Of a stretch of DNA of 64,000 nt, positions 23,201-36,313 are shown piece by piece. Position numbers and translations under genes: made by a program. Source of the DNA: Ectocarpus siliculosus (taxonomy: Eukaryota; Sar; Phaeophyceae; Ectocarpales; Ectocarpaceae); assembly GCA_000310025.1 (NCBI GenBank), contig FN649734.1:2371291-2435290 (forward strand), read 5' to 3'. The notes under the pieces were generated by a model that searched no databases, had not been told where the DNA came from, and worked only from the letters and a program-made list of their open reading frames with translations. Position 1 is the stretch's first letter. The number at the start of each line of letters is the position of its first letter.

Positions 23201-26200
23201 TGGTTTCCGTGGGCAATCTGGTTTAGGGCTTGACTCGGAAATGTACAACCACCGGATGCCTGAAACACTTGCTCTTGAAAGCAGAAACCAACCTAATCCA
23301 ATCCCCTCCGAAAGAAGACCCCACCAGCAGCGAACAGGCACCTGAATGATTCCAGGAACGGCTGAGGCGTTGGCATGGAACTGGACCTCTACCCCGACCA
23401 AGGGGACATCTTCCGGACAGAGATTTTCGGAGGGGTCCAGGCTGTCGGCGGACTCGACCACGTAATCGGTGGACTTGGCGGAGACAGTGTTGTTCACGGA
23501 GTTGTACGCCCGCAGGTATACGGTGTAATTCGATCGACCTACCGGTACCAGCAGCTGCAACCAGCACACACAGGCACGAAGAGGTACAGACGATCGGAGG
23601 TGGAAGACAAGACTCTCTGCGAGTTGCTAAGGTTTTGGGTCACCCCCTGGTGAAGGAAGGTCGGAAGGACATGGAGCAAAGGCAGGCAGCGCAGGCTAGG
23701 GGAACGGAGCTTCCTACAGACAATATCAGGGCTGCGCGTGGCCCCGAAACAGTTTTATTTTTCGATGGACCGTTCGGGCTGGGGTGATGGACTATCTACG
23801 GAGACAAGGTGAAGTCCCATGCCTCTGTGGACGATGACAGATCGGACAGGGCGGCCTTGGAACTCTGGTAGGTGCTGCTGTCGTGGTCTGGTGTTCTGAC
23901 GTACGCAATGACGGTATCAATGCCTTCTTCCAAGACGCTAGCCCATTCCACCTGAGAGAAAGCGACCATATTAAGAAACACCGGTGTTTTGCGGATTGGG
24001 GCACATACATGTGTTATTCTCCGTTCTGATTGAAGCAGGTGGGCGCAGTTTATTCGAGGAGGGAGACGTGGTGGGAGGCACAACAACAAACAGGCCATGG
24101 GAAGACTATACAGTATGCCCTGAGACTTGTCGCAGCCTTCGTTGGATCGACATCGTGGTTTCACAAGAAACGTAGCAACATCTTTGTGAAATGTTAGACT
24201 ATTGCTTACAGCATGGATCATCTAATCGACATTGACATTGACATTCTTCGAAAGTTAAACCCTGGTTCTCCCTGCACGCACCGCGATCTTCGTGTAGAAG
24301 CCTCCAATGGCGGCAATGACCGGGGGTGGCATGTCGCTAACGAACACAGGGGCGAGGACCTGGTACTCTGCCGCAATCGTGAGGCCATCGACGTCGACCT
24401 GCAAAACCAGTACAGAGGAACGACCAAGAAACCCAGAGAGGATCTGACCAAACAAGATAGTAGATACGGCATAGTCCGGTGCCGCGAAAGACCCAACGCC
24501 TGAAGCAAGAACAAACACCGCCAGTTGCTCATCTTGGCATAGTAAGCGGCACGCTCTACTCGGTTCGTTCGCGACCCACTGCCGTGAGCTACTGTAGCTG
24601 CTTCCGGTTCTCGCTCTATGTTCGTGTAACGTTCGAGGCGGGTAAATGACGAAAAGACACGGGTATCTTACTCCTTTCCGTACACTGTCATTAACCAAAC
24701 TCTCCATCGGATGATTTTCACACTTGTTCTCACCCTCAAGTTGTTCAAAGCTGGGACCTTCACAATGTCGGTCGAGTTGTCGGGGTAGGTCACCACCCAC
24801 CGGACAAACTCGTAAACCTACAGGGCGAGCGGAAAGAGTTGTTCGAGGAAGTTGGCCGTCGATAACACACGGGGTGCGACGAGTCTACACACCTAACCGA
24901 CTTCGTCCGCACTACCCGAACCCTACCCTTACAGAACCCACGGAGTGATGTATCAGGGCCGGGCAGTAACCATTATTTGTTGCGCATGTTCTTGTGCGAT
25001 ATAATGGAGAGAACGAAACCGGGAGAATAATTGGAACCTGTGCTGCACCTCAACACAGGTACCATTACCATCACGTCTATGCTCCCTCCTGCTCCGTCAT
25101 GGCGGGCAAGATACCAAGAAATCTGACAGTGATTCAGGTGGTATTTCGAAGCATACCTTCAGGTCTGTGGACTGGATAGAACTGGCCGCGAACGATGCCG
25201 CGTAGCCAGACATGAAGTCAGCGGTGCACGGGGTAAACTCGCAGATCTAACGACAAGAGAAACGAGACAAGACGTACCGAGGGAGGTGCAATGCGGCGAG
25301 ACTTGACAGTACTACAGTGGTTTACGAGATGAAATGCGAGGAGCGACGCGATCAGTGAAAAATTAGTGTGAAAGGCAACCGTTAGGACGTGAATCTAGTC
25401 GACGATGCTCGACTTCAGAAGTTTCTCGTACGGCCGTACAGGATAAAACGAACATACGAACTGCTCACTCTCTATCATACCACAGAGACGTCGCTAAACC
25501 GGTACGCTGTGCAACCAAACATTACAGCATCGAATATGTCCAATTTTTCCAACGTAGCTGATAGCCAACAACAGATGGGTCGACAAGAAATTTCACCGAA
25601 TCGAAGTAAGTAGCTTCAAGAAAGTGCGTCGTACGTGTGCGATCAACTTTATTGGTGTAGAAAACACTGCAGCCTGTATACGCAGTTCTTCCCCCATATA
25701 TATCCAGTCGTGTTTTGGTTAGGGCTTGCCCGCTCATGCCAGATGCCGAGATTGAACGATGCAGAAATATTGCACGTGTTCGCACCTCGTCGCCGTAATA
25801 GAGTGCCAAGCCCGGAGGGACTGACGAAGTTGTTACCGTGCGCTTCAGGGCGGCGGTGGGCCAGTCGTAGTCAATGACCGTCGTGCCGAAAATCATCTGG
25901 GCCGAAATTATGACCTACACCAACAAGTTTCAGGGACATCTTCAGGAGCTCGATCGTGCTGAGGGTTCCTCGCCCTTGATGTCATGGGAGCGTTAACTTC
26001 AACTACACATGTGCCATGTTCCTAAGCATGTTTGACACTAGAAGCCGCTACGTGTCAAAGCCCCAATCCGACAACCTCTTGTAGAAGTACAGGGAAAGGT
26101 AGCGGAGGGCGCAGGTCATACGGACCGCCAATGCTACCATTTTTGAGCCTAATTCGGAACAACTTTTGTTGTAGGGCTGAAAGCCCAGGAGTCCTCTGCG

Positions 26201-29200
26201 CGTACACTTGCGGACATAGTACTCAATGTTTGTGTGAGTATCAGCTTCTGAGATGTCGATCTGATATTTGCGGGGATTCCCATCGATCTACAGCTTGCCT
26301 GAGAAGGAAGGGGGTGGGCGACAGACACGACCGAGCCAGACATGCCATCATCGGCAGTGTCGACACCCTGAAGACTGTGAATATGGCACCCGGTCTCCCC
26401 AGTGCACCTGGTCAATCAAATGAACAGAGAGAAGCCCCCTTTCAAGGTTTTCGGCGACTCATTCATTGGATTTCAGTATGGTAATCACGTAGTCAAAGGA
26501 CACCAGAATATCTCGAATCAGCGCATCACACCCCAAACGTCCGACGGTCGTTAAGCCTGGGTGCCTCTATGTTCCTTAGACCTATCCATTTTGTCTGGCA
26601 TGGGGTCGGAGAAGGCGGCCAGAAGAGGAATACTTGCTTCGTTTCATGTAACAAAGGTTTCCATCCTCACCTATTGGTGGTGCAGTGCTCGATTTTAGAA
26701 TCCCAGGTGATTGTATCAGGTACGGTGGACGCCTTTGCTCGAGTAAGGTTGAACTGCTCAGCGGTGTAAGCGTGCGACAACACCACGCGCAACCATGGGA
26801 ACGGCAGCTTGTGATCAAACCCAGGAAAGAAAATAAGAAGGGGCAAAAGAACGGAGCAGAGACAACATGATTTTGGCAATACCTGGCAGCTGTAGCATGA
26901 TACATGGCTCCATGAATACATCTACCTCAGCCCCCCAACCATATGAGATTTAACCTACCTGTATGGTGTCGCCCACAACCCATTCTCCCGACTCAGGGGT
27001 CATCTCTAGAGAGAACGGCTCGCCCACCACCACAGTCATCGATTCCGTGCCTGTCAGACCCTCGCTGTCCGTCACGGTCGCCTGGGGTTCATGACAACGG
27101 TCAGGGTTGGTTGTAGTTATCGGCTCCGTCATCTTTGTTCTAGGTGGGCGACCGTCGTGTTTCGTCGCACCTTGCGTGCTGCAGGAGAACATCGGAAGGG
27201 CGATGGCAGTATATGGGCACGCGCATGCTTGTCACATCCATCCGCTAGCATGGAGACTTTCAAGGCAAACACGCGTTTTATTCTTAAAACCCCTCCTCCT
27301 TCACCATACCGAGGCAATAAATACGCCGTCATCGTTGTAGACGTGCGGGTGCGGGCCACCGCTAGACCCAGTGTATCCCTCGCTGCCGTCACCATATGAT
27401 ATCCTGCAGGGAAGATAAAGATATAGCATAGATTGTTTCGGTAAACGTACAACGTAACATACAATCAACCATACACGCGAGGCGTGGGGCTGAGTGAGAA
27501 AGGTTTTGAGTGATTCAAGTACGTACTTCTTTTTTTCGTGTGTACAAACCTAACAGCAACAGGCACGCAGCGTGTAGTAAGACTTGAACAGCGATCAAAT
27601 ATGGTGATGAACTTCAAGAAAGACGTCGGCATATGTTTCTATTTCGAGTCCATCAGTTTTCGTGGAGAAAGACGTAATTTGACGTTTAAACTCCTAAAAC
27701 ATGACATAGTTGTAACGGTCGTTCGTGGACGACTCCCTAATGTTATAGTATCCGATGCCGGTACTCACGAATACTCGGTTATGTTGTTGTCGTCGCCGTA
27801 AGCGCCGGACAGGAGCGCGGTGAAGCGGATCTCCGTTCCCACTTCGATCTCGCACGGGATGAAGCAGTATCCTTTGACCTTGCCCCTCAACCTGGCGATA
27901 GGAGCCCTCAACACCTGCGGCGTCCACAGCAGTAGCCGACGTATCCAGTCAGACGTTCGGGTCCTAAAGAGTCTCGAAGGAGCAAAGTCTTCTTGTTTTG
28001 CTTATTATGTGAAGAACATAAAGCACACGGAATGCAGGGACTCGCTTGGGCAGACAAAGGAGGGTAACAGCACCATCAAGTCCTTCAAGGTGGAGATCTG
28101 TACTCGAAGCCGCACAGGCTCACCTCACTTGTCGGAGATACTGTTTCGCCAACTGGAGACGGCGTTGGTTCATCTTCTACCGGGGATGCGGTTCCTTGGG
28201 CATCAGCATCAGTATTGTCATCAAGGGATGGTTGGTCTGTCTCGGTGCCATCCGTTTCATTGCCGTCATCACTTTCGGCTGTCGAAGCTGTCGGAGCCGG
28301 AGAAAAAGACGAAAACGAGGTTTCCAGCGCGTCGAGGTTTACCGGCTAGAGGTCCGGGGGGAGGGGAGACGGAAGGGGGAGGGGGGGGGGGCGTGCATTG
28401 CCAGCGTTAGAGCGGGGCGTCACTTCGGAACGGAGAATGGGGGCAGATCTATCGGTGCCGATTAAGAATCACATGGAGAGGACCCTTCGATGGTCTGTCC
28501 GCCTTTCGCGTATAGTATGAAACGCACACGTCGCAAAACCGTTGCTTGTGTTAGAGAGAAGGCAGAAGATACGTCGTATCTGCAGTTAGTGCCTGGTTTC
28601 GATCAAGAGAAACCCGCACTTTCTACACCGAAGTGAGCGCTGAATCTAGACGTTTACGTAGTGTGGCGGGATATGTGGCCAAGAAAAATGAATATATTCC
28701 ACGGTGTTCCAGCACCGTCATCTGTGGTTTGTCCGACAAAAGTAGAGCGCATACAAACAGATGTAGTTGATCTGCACCGGGGCACGTTTCACTCCGCCTC
28801 ACGACCGAAGATGCGCTACGACCCCCGCGCCCTCCTTCTCATTGGGGAGACGCACTCTATCCACTCACTTCAATCCTCACAAGCTTGGAGAGCGCGAAGT
28901 TGGTGCCGTACAGGTAGCCATCACCACCATCCACCTGAAGTTAACATCCCGTGTTGTTGGTTCGATATATATATTGCGGAAGCATGGGTTCTTTCGTTGG
29001 TACTGATGGATAATCCCGACATGATGTGCGAACAAGTTTGAAGACAGTATGTACTGGTGAGAGTCCGACCTGTCAGTTTTACCGTCTACCCTAAGGCATT
29101 GCATACCTCCGGACATGTGCGGCAAACTCTGGACTGCAATGTTGAATGCGCATTTATTTCTAAGCCATGTGAACTTACCAAATCTGCAAACTCTGCCCCG

Positions 29201-32200
29201 AATCCCTCTGCGATTATGTGTGGCTTGGCCAGATCAGGGCTTCCATCGGAGTCTGCGTCGAAGAACCACAAGCACTTCCTGGTATAATCCGCCGCGTAGA
29301 GTCTTCCTTCGAAGAACGCTATCGCAGAAATAGAGCTTCCGATAACTTGTTTCGCGTGAACGTTACGGACATGAACGGGGAGAGGTAGGAGGGGAAATTT
29401 GGGCACACACAGCAACAGAGAACTGCGCATCCGTTGTAGATGCAAAGGGACACCTCTCTGCAAGGCTTGGTAGAGTTTGTGTGTCCAGTACATGACCACG
29501 AGCTACACGGTCGAACTGTGCGAGCAAAGGATGACGACACCGCTGAAACAAGCAACAGCATTGAGTACAGTATTCCAACAACACCAACAGGAACATCACC
29601 CGATCACGTAGACCTTTACCCACCGTCACAGCGATCTTCTTGGCCGTCATACGTGGTGAGCGAGCCGGCATGGTCATACTGAAACGATGGGGGTACGTAC
29701 GCGGGATCGCACAAGTCGACATCCCCCAAGGCCTCTGCCGTGCACGCAAATATGGCTTTGCAGATGTCGCAATTGTTGTTGTCGTCGTTCACGTCGCATG
29801 ACTGCTTGTTGAGGTGCAGCAGGAAGAGGGGGGAACCACGGGTTACGGGGAAGGAAGAAGTCGTGAGGAGGTGTACAAGGTTGGGACGTGGTTGTTAGTC
29901 AAATTGTCAAGCGATTGACTAAAGTTGTCCCTCAAACCTCAGAGCACGTCGCGGTGGAAGAGGGATGCCTCGTCGAGGAAACCAGATTTTGAGGGCAAGA
30001 CCAAGACGGTAGGGAACGAGAAGAAGAGTCTCGAGCGAACGTCATAAGCAACTCCATCTTCACAACCGTACCTGCGTAATCCAGTTGTAGGTAGGAAGAG
30101 GGATGCCACCGCCCTCCACGCAAGGCCATCCCAAGTTGGCAGGCAGTGAGCTCGCCGCCGCGTCGAGAGGGTTCCGCAAGATGTTTATCTCCTGATTCGT
30201 TGGGTTTGATACGAACCAGGCCGAATGAGATATATTTCTTAAATCTGGAGGTAGGTAGTTGCAAAGTTCAAACCTACGATAGCAGCTGTGCTGAAATAGT
30301 TTGGGGCAGCTTCGCTAAAGCCAGGAGTTATATCAAATCTGGAAATACTTTCAACTCTGTTGCCACCAAAACTTCCGACGTGAACACCCTCGGTGTCGTC
30401 GTCCGAGTCCCCCCAGCCCGAGCTTGGACAGCATCTAGTGCCTATGTCGCAGTTGTGAACAATATTTCCACAGAACAAGATATTTTGTGTACGTGAATAC
30501 ACGAAACATTGTGCGGACATACCTCTGCCGTGCTGTCCCCGACATCCCCAAGGTAAATGTCCCCTGTTTGTCTATCAATGTCCAGCCGGAACGGATTGCG
30601 GAGCCCCTTGGCCCACACGTCATAGTCTAATTCTGTCAACGGGAGATCCTCGCTGTCGTACATGGTAGCTTCCGCGTGGATCCTGATAAGGTGCCCCTGG
30701 TGAATTCCGTGGGGGAAAAAAACGGCACACTGATCAAAGGGTGGCCACGACGGCGATTTGATTGTTTGGCTATTAACGAAAATGCGAGTCGGTGCATGAA
30801 TACCAAACAATGATAAGCACCGCGGTGTACTGCCGTGTGGGTCTGTAGTACGCCGAGCAGGGCAAAAGAGGGTTTGAAGAAAGTGGAAGTTGAAGGAGGA
30901 AGACAAGAGGGAAAATGACAGCGGTCACCTGCAGGAATGCTTCGTTCTGGGCCTTGAAGTACCCCTGCGGCTGCTTCTCGTCATCCAGATAGCACAGATC
31001 AACGGGTGTTCCATCTTCTGCAGGGTAACCTGAGGTACGGAATCCGAGCGTTATCAGCGAAGCGCGCACGGAGGGATGCAGCGTTCAGGGCCGAGTTGGA
31101 GACGATGACGTCTTTCTAGATCTCGTCGAACCAGCTTAGATAGAGATACCAGAACATTGATAAACGGTGAGAAACAACAAACTTGGTGTTCTCCTAGTGT
31201 GTCGGTCTATCGAGGAAGTGCTGTTACATTTTGTTGACGACGTTGGTGTCATTTGGCCGTTGCGGTTTCGACGATTTCCATGGAACGAATCGGCGAGGTG
31301 CGATATGACTGAGATACTCGACATCATCGTCAATATCAACCAACCTGTTTCCGTTCCCGAAAGAAGTAAATATCGATTTCAGGGGGCACACCGATGCAGG
31401 CAAGAGAGAGACGTACGGTAACGGTAGAACCCCATCATTGTTCTTTCTTCGGAGGACCAAACACAAGCCGGACCAGACAAAGCAAAACATCAAGTCAGAT
31501 CCGAAAATGACTGTGAGCGAGAGTTCGTTTGTGGTCAGGATTCCGTTGACAGGGGCCACCACCCCTTCATCGAAAATTGTGAGAGGGATAAATAGTGGTG
31601 AGGCATGGTGGAAGGTGTTGACGTCTGTCTCTGTTGGGCTTTTTGCCCAACATCGACGAGAGGATTGCCACTATGTCTTGCCCAGCTTGTCACCGAAGTC
31701 AATCCATCGGGGTGTTGGAAGCATGGTTCCGCAGAAGCGTCTTCGCAAGCATGGATGCTTCACTCTCATGCTGAAACCACAACGCAACGAGAAAACGACG
31801 GCTCATCCTAGTCTGCAAAAAACAGGATACAACCCTTCCAGATGGGACGAAAAACAAAGACACATATTTATGCTGGACGACGAAAGAAGAGCAACACGGA
31901 CGAGAAAATGGATTACACAACTTCATATAATGTTGCTACATTCACCTCTGTCGAAGGGGGCCTGCGAGCTATCTCCGTTGGCAACCAGAAGGGATCCGTC
32001 CGTGTAGAACTCCATCGCTGCGTTGTGGTGCGCGCCTGCCGAGGAGCACCAGTCTTCCATGAGCCGCACCCGGTTATTTTCGGAGTCAGAGAACGACCAG
32101 TCGCTGCACATGCCGTCATCATCGACGGTTACGTCGATCTTTAGACGCTCCAACACCGCGTTCTGCTCGCAGAAGGGCAGTCCTTTGACGATGCGTTCGC

Positions 32201-34693
32201 ACTCGCCCGCCCTGCCATTGTAGAAGTCATAGTGTGTTGTGTTTTCGCTGCAGGCGTCTTGGTCACGGGCGAGTGATTGTTGTCTGACAGCACTCGAAAA
32301 GCGTAGGAGACTTAGAAAGAGATTAATTGTTCCACGTGTGGGCAAGCAAGCGCATCAGAAGAAGGCAATAGCTACTTTTATCGTCGATATCGTGGTTTGG
32401 TAGTAGTGCAAACCAGTCAAACAGAAACGTACGTTGGGTGTTGGCACACGCCCGCGCTCCCAACTATGCTTGAATCCAGCACGGAATCAGCGAAGGAACA
32501 AGGAGACTCTAGGCTACTTTTCTGTTTGACCGCATTATTACAAGACAACACCCACGCATCAATACTACCTCAAAAGCAACAGCAGCGGTACCACCACCAC
32601 CACCACCACCATCACCACGGCAACAGAAACCTCCTCCCGCTCACCATCCTTCGGGTGCGACAGAGTAAAAGAGGAACAGGTAGGGCTCTGCTGGGAAATC
32701 TGGGTGTAGCTGCGAGCTCAAAAGCCCGTGATCCTGTGCACAGTGGAAATGAGGGTAAACAGTGGTATCGAGCAACAACTCGTTATTGTAAGTGGTTATC
32801 CTCAAACTGTCCACTCGACGAAGCAAGACCGAAGGAGATGACGACAGAAATTATTGGACAGCATAACGGTGGGTTTCAGATCACATCATCAGCACATTCT
32901 AGGTCAAGGGGCTCACCCCCCACGCGTTGACGTCGTCCTTGATATCCACAAAGATCTCCCACGACCCGTGCGTGTGAGCTGATTCAGGAGCAGGGTAGAT
33001 CTTCACATGCCCCGCTTTCCCTGAGAAAAAAGCAGTGTAATGGAGCAACTAGTGTAGAGCATGGGTATGAGCATCGTATGAGCGCTGTATGAGCGTTGTA
33101 TGAGCGCCTAATGGATACCAGTATATATTTTGAATTTTCGTTAAATATGGATATTTGGCGTCGTTGTGGGGTATTGACGTTAGGTTGACGAAGATCAAAA
33201 TCCCAGCCCCGCTACCGCATTCTCCGAGTGAGCGCTGAGCGGACCTGGTCCAAGAAGGCTAAAACAAGAGATCAAACAACAACTGAGAGTACCCGAAGCT
33301 GGAGCAACGGGTTTGCTTCCTTCCCTTTATTTACTTTTTATTTCTTTGTTCCTCCATAACGCTCCATTCTCTTTTCTATATTTTTTCCTCCCTGACATTG
33401 TGGCGTCGTCTGCGGGACAGCGTTATTGGTTTTATTGCAGCTACGTCCACCAGCGTTTCAGTGCTCCCAGCGCCTGCCTGGGTTTACTTATCTTCAGGCG
33501 AACTGCCGTCCAGACAGGGTCAACAGTGACAACTTGCGTTGCCTTCACCCATCAACTCCGTTGTGTCTACAGCTAGATACGTTAGTTAGTGTTTTGAAGG
33601 TTGTAGAGCAATTAAGACATGCTTGTTCGAGTGGTAACACTGATAGCGCGGCTACCAAAGCTTTGACCCCTTACCGAACACAAGCACATGGTCCGAGCAC
33701 GGAGATAGTATCGTCTGCGTTGGTCCGCCGCTCACGTGCATGTGCGAGTAAACTTGGCTAAGCGTGAATCTGCGCAGCGATTTGAAAGCGAGAACGGCCG
33801 ACGGGGTGTGTCAAGCTGACGTATTCGAACGAGTTGAGATCTTCCCCTCAACAGTCCACAGCGTCCTCGCTGGCTGCAGAGGGCAATGCCGATAGTAAAT
33901 CTTAATAAAACTACTTACCACATACGACAGCACGGTGGTGCACGGACTGAAGGGGATCTCAACGGTATAGCTTGTGACCTGAGGACGATTCTCGTAGCTT
34001 TGTGTGGGCCACATCTGGAACAACAGCGCGGCGAGGTGACGGCTTACTGTTGGCCTCTTCATGCCCGGCAATACCCGTGGCAGTGAGGAAAGAAGACGGC
34101 ACCCTGGGGAAAACAAAACAGCCCACAACAGAGATAATCGACGCTTTGAGCGAACAACGACGTGGGTACCGGTCAACCGGGAGCGTTCCGTAGCGAACGA
34201 TCGATCGTGTCCACTAGGGTTTGTCTGAAGCACGGCTTTGAATCGACGAGCGCAACGTTGAGCGTTGAGCAATAGTTCACGATGCACCCGTCACCAAAGA
34301 AAGGAAGGTTCAGCCTTGACCACGAGAACATAGATTGTCACAGCGACCAAAACCTTTGCTTGCGAAACTTTTGTCGAAAACAATGAAAAATGCTTACTCA
34401 CGTAAGATACACACACTTGCTACGTAGACGACATGCAGTATCCTTTGCATAATCAAGAAAAAAACTAACACCAACTCTACTACTGTACGTATCGTCAGGC
34501 ACACAGCACGCACCACCGGCCACAAACCCGGCGCCAACAAGGCACACGTATAAAACATGGTTCGTTGCTTACACAGAGTAGCAACGGCGCACCTGTCATC
34601 AACAACTGACGGGAGGTCGTCGTTGTCTTGTCCTAGAGACCCGGCAACGAGGAGCCCAAAAAAGGCAAAAAGAGCCTCCGGGGCGTGCTTCAT
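17284..34693 (-). CDS. Secreted glucose/sorbosone dehydrogenase-PKD-FN3-CBM6 multidomain protein
   Basis: Exons, minus strand: 34693-34593, 34314-34178, 34103-33919 (tentative, signal peptide first); 33020-32917, 32733-32645, 32247-31946, 31029-30929, 30696-30523, 30191-30072, 29801-29624, 29345-29179, 28934-28869 (dehydrogenase: GLLSSQLHPDF, RNPFRLDIDRQTGDIYLGDV, LGWPC); 28345-28124 (acidic Ser/Thr/Pro linker); 27914-27769, 27403-27310, 27081-26959 (PKD-like, SYGDGSEG); 26753-26671, 26407-26299 (Cys/His segment); 25896-25786, 25246-25157, 24817-24734; 24398-24282, 23951-23800, 23554-23342 (FN3-like); 22959-22876, 22684-22554, 22012-21919, 21721-21593, 21059-20964; 20644-20561, 20295-20110, 19827-19642, 19363-19248; 19106-18971, 18861-18741, 18408-18194, 17795-17697 (three CBM6-like modules with GEWxxYTV); 17457-17284. 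The 35 later exons give about 1,560 residues. Predicted role: PQQ-type oxidation of carbohydrate outside the cell, anchored by CBMs. Unresolved joins: 33919/33020 (phase), 26299/25896, 23800/23554. Two introns begin GC. Confidence 0.87.
32589..32620. repeat. (CCA)n microsatellite in an intron
   Basis: Near-perfect CCA/CAC triplets directly 3' of the exon at 32645-32733 in the dehydrogenase gene. It is intronic on the minus strand; nothing suggests it is translated. Confidence 0.8.
33067..33110. repeat. Short tandem repeat in an intron
   Basis: Three to four copies of a 12-base unit of the form GTATGAGCGCT(G/T) follow one another in the unresolved intron between the tentative 5' exons and the dehydrogenase exons. 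Confidence 0.7.
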
Positions 34694-35680
34694 GCTGGTT
34701 GGCGAGAAAAGCTTGGCCGATGGAGATCGTGGAGGTCACTGTTGACGTACGCACGGGTATATCCGTAACTCGTCTTCTTCAGCTCCAGCGGGAACTGGGG
34801 CAAGGAAACAGAGTTCCTCTCGGTGAGTAATGTTCACAAAGAGGCCTCCTACATAAACCAAATACGGCTGGCTGTAGTATTCGATCTCGGAACTCTTTTC
34901 GGTGTTGTTGTGAACAATAATAGAGAAGCCCAGCCCGGACGTTTTCCTCCCACAAACTACAACGCAGTCTTGTTAGTTGTTAATTAATACGTTTGTTCGT
35001 ACCGCCGGATGCGTAACGTGCAGAGAAGAGGAGCTGTACAAACAGGAAGGAAGCGGTTTGATAAAACCAGACAGACATCCTCTGTGTGTTGCGCGGGGCC
35101 GCAGGCAACAGAGTAAGATCGATCCAAAACGACTCGGGATGTTCGACCAGTGGCATTACAGCTGAGCTGCTATCGTATGTGTCTAAAGACCCATGCTCTC
35201 CCTCCCGTCAATCCTATGCTTCTGTCCCAAATCCACGACGGGAAGTCCAACTCAGTTGGTGCTGTATCTCTTGCAAAGCACGTACGTTTGATCTCACTTT
35301 TCCAGGTACAGAGAGCAAAGCAGTCGACCACAGCTGCAGCTGGATTGTTTTTTCTCGACACGAATGCACGGCCGGAGCATGCGGCTGGAAGCACGTATGT
35401 GTAACTATCTTGTATTACACGCTGTACAGTTCGAGAAAAGATATTTCCTTTGAAGATCGCGAACAAATTGTGTGTGTGATCTCCGTCATCTCCGACGGAA
35501 GAACGACGTGTTGCAGAGCAGAGCGAGGTATGCTGCCGCAGCTGTTTCTATCCCACGGAGCCCCGTGAAGAACGAGTGAAGTGAACCACACCGCACACGC
35601 ATCGCAGCGTCGTCGACAGGGAGACAACCAGAGGCGGAAAGAGAAACAGGCAGAAGCAGAGGAGAGACGCTACCACCACG

Positions 35681-35908
35681 TTGACCCTTACTGTCGAAGG
35701 AAGGAGGATTGATTACAAACACCCCGATATTTGCGGGGTAAGAGTCAAGAGACACGCGAACAGACACGTGGTGTTTCATATGCCGGACGTCGTCAAGCCC
35801 GGGCCGCCTAGCAATGGTGGGGATGCTGACGGTGGGGGTGAGGACGAGCAGGAGAATGGAGCTGTGACAATGGATTTGATGGGATCTGGACGCGACTTTC
35901 CTCTTCAG
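35681..35908 (+). CDS. Possible isolated plus-strand exon
   Basis: A 76-codon open stretch, acidic and Gly-rich in its second half, ends at TTCAG before a GTACGT donor. Residues around VVFHMPDVVKPGPP look protein-like. No partner exons or family could be recognised, so this may be a chance frame or a transposon relic. Confidence 0.2.
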
Positions 35909-36313
35909 GTACGTGAGCTGGAAAGCTTGCTCGGAGTTCCAGCTATCTGCTGGTGTTCTATCTTCCTGGCAGTCATGTTGAGGCTCTTGGATGTGTAGTC
36001 TGCTCAACAGCAGTCACTAGTGCGTACAAGTACGAACGTGCGTACTTTAGTCTGCGTAGGACACTTGACCTGCACCTAACGCGTCTTTGGTGAAACAATG
36101 GAGCAAACGGAAGTTGGCGTGTACCCCTGGAAGGTTGTGAACAAACCTACTGTCTGTACTGCTGTGCGATTTATCTTGGTTTGAGATACTGCACTCCGGA
36201 GTACACCATGTGGTTGCAAAGTGGTTGTAGATGAGGAGCGCGACATGGTCGGGATACGGACGCGGAGAGAGAACGCATGCTTGGCCACGGAAATTCAAAC
36301 GGGAGGATGCCCT

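Noticed and set aside
35086-35568. 160-codon plus-strand frame
   Set aside because: Composition is not protein-like, there is no domain and no splice context.
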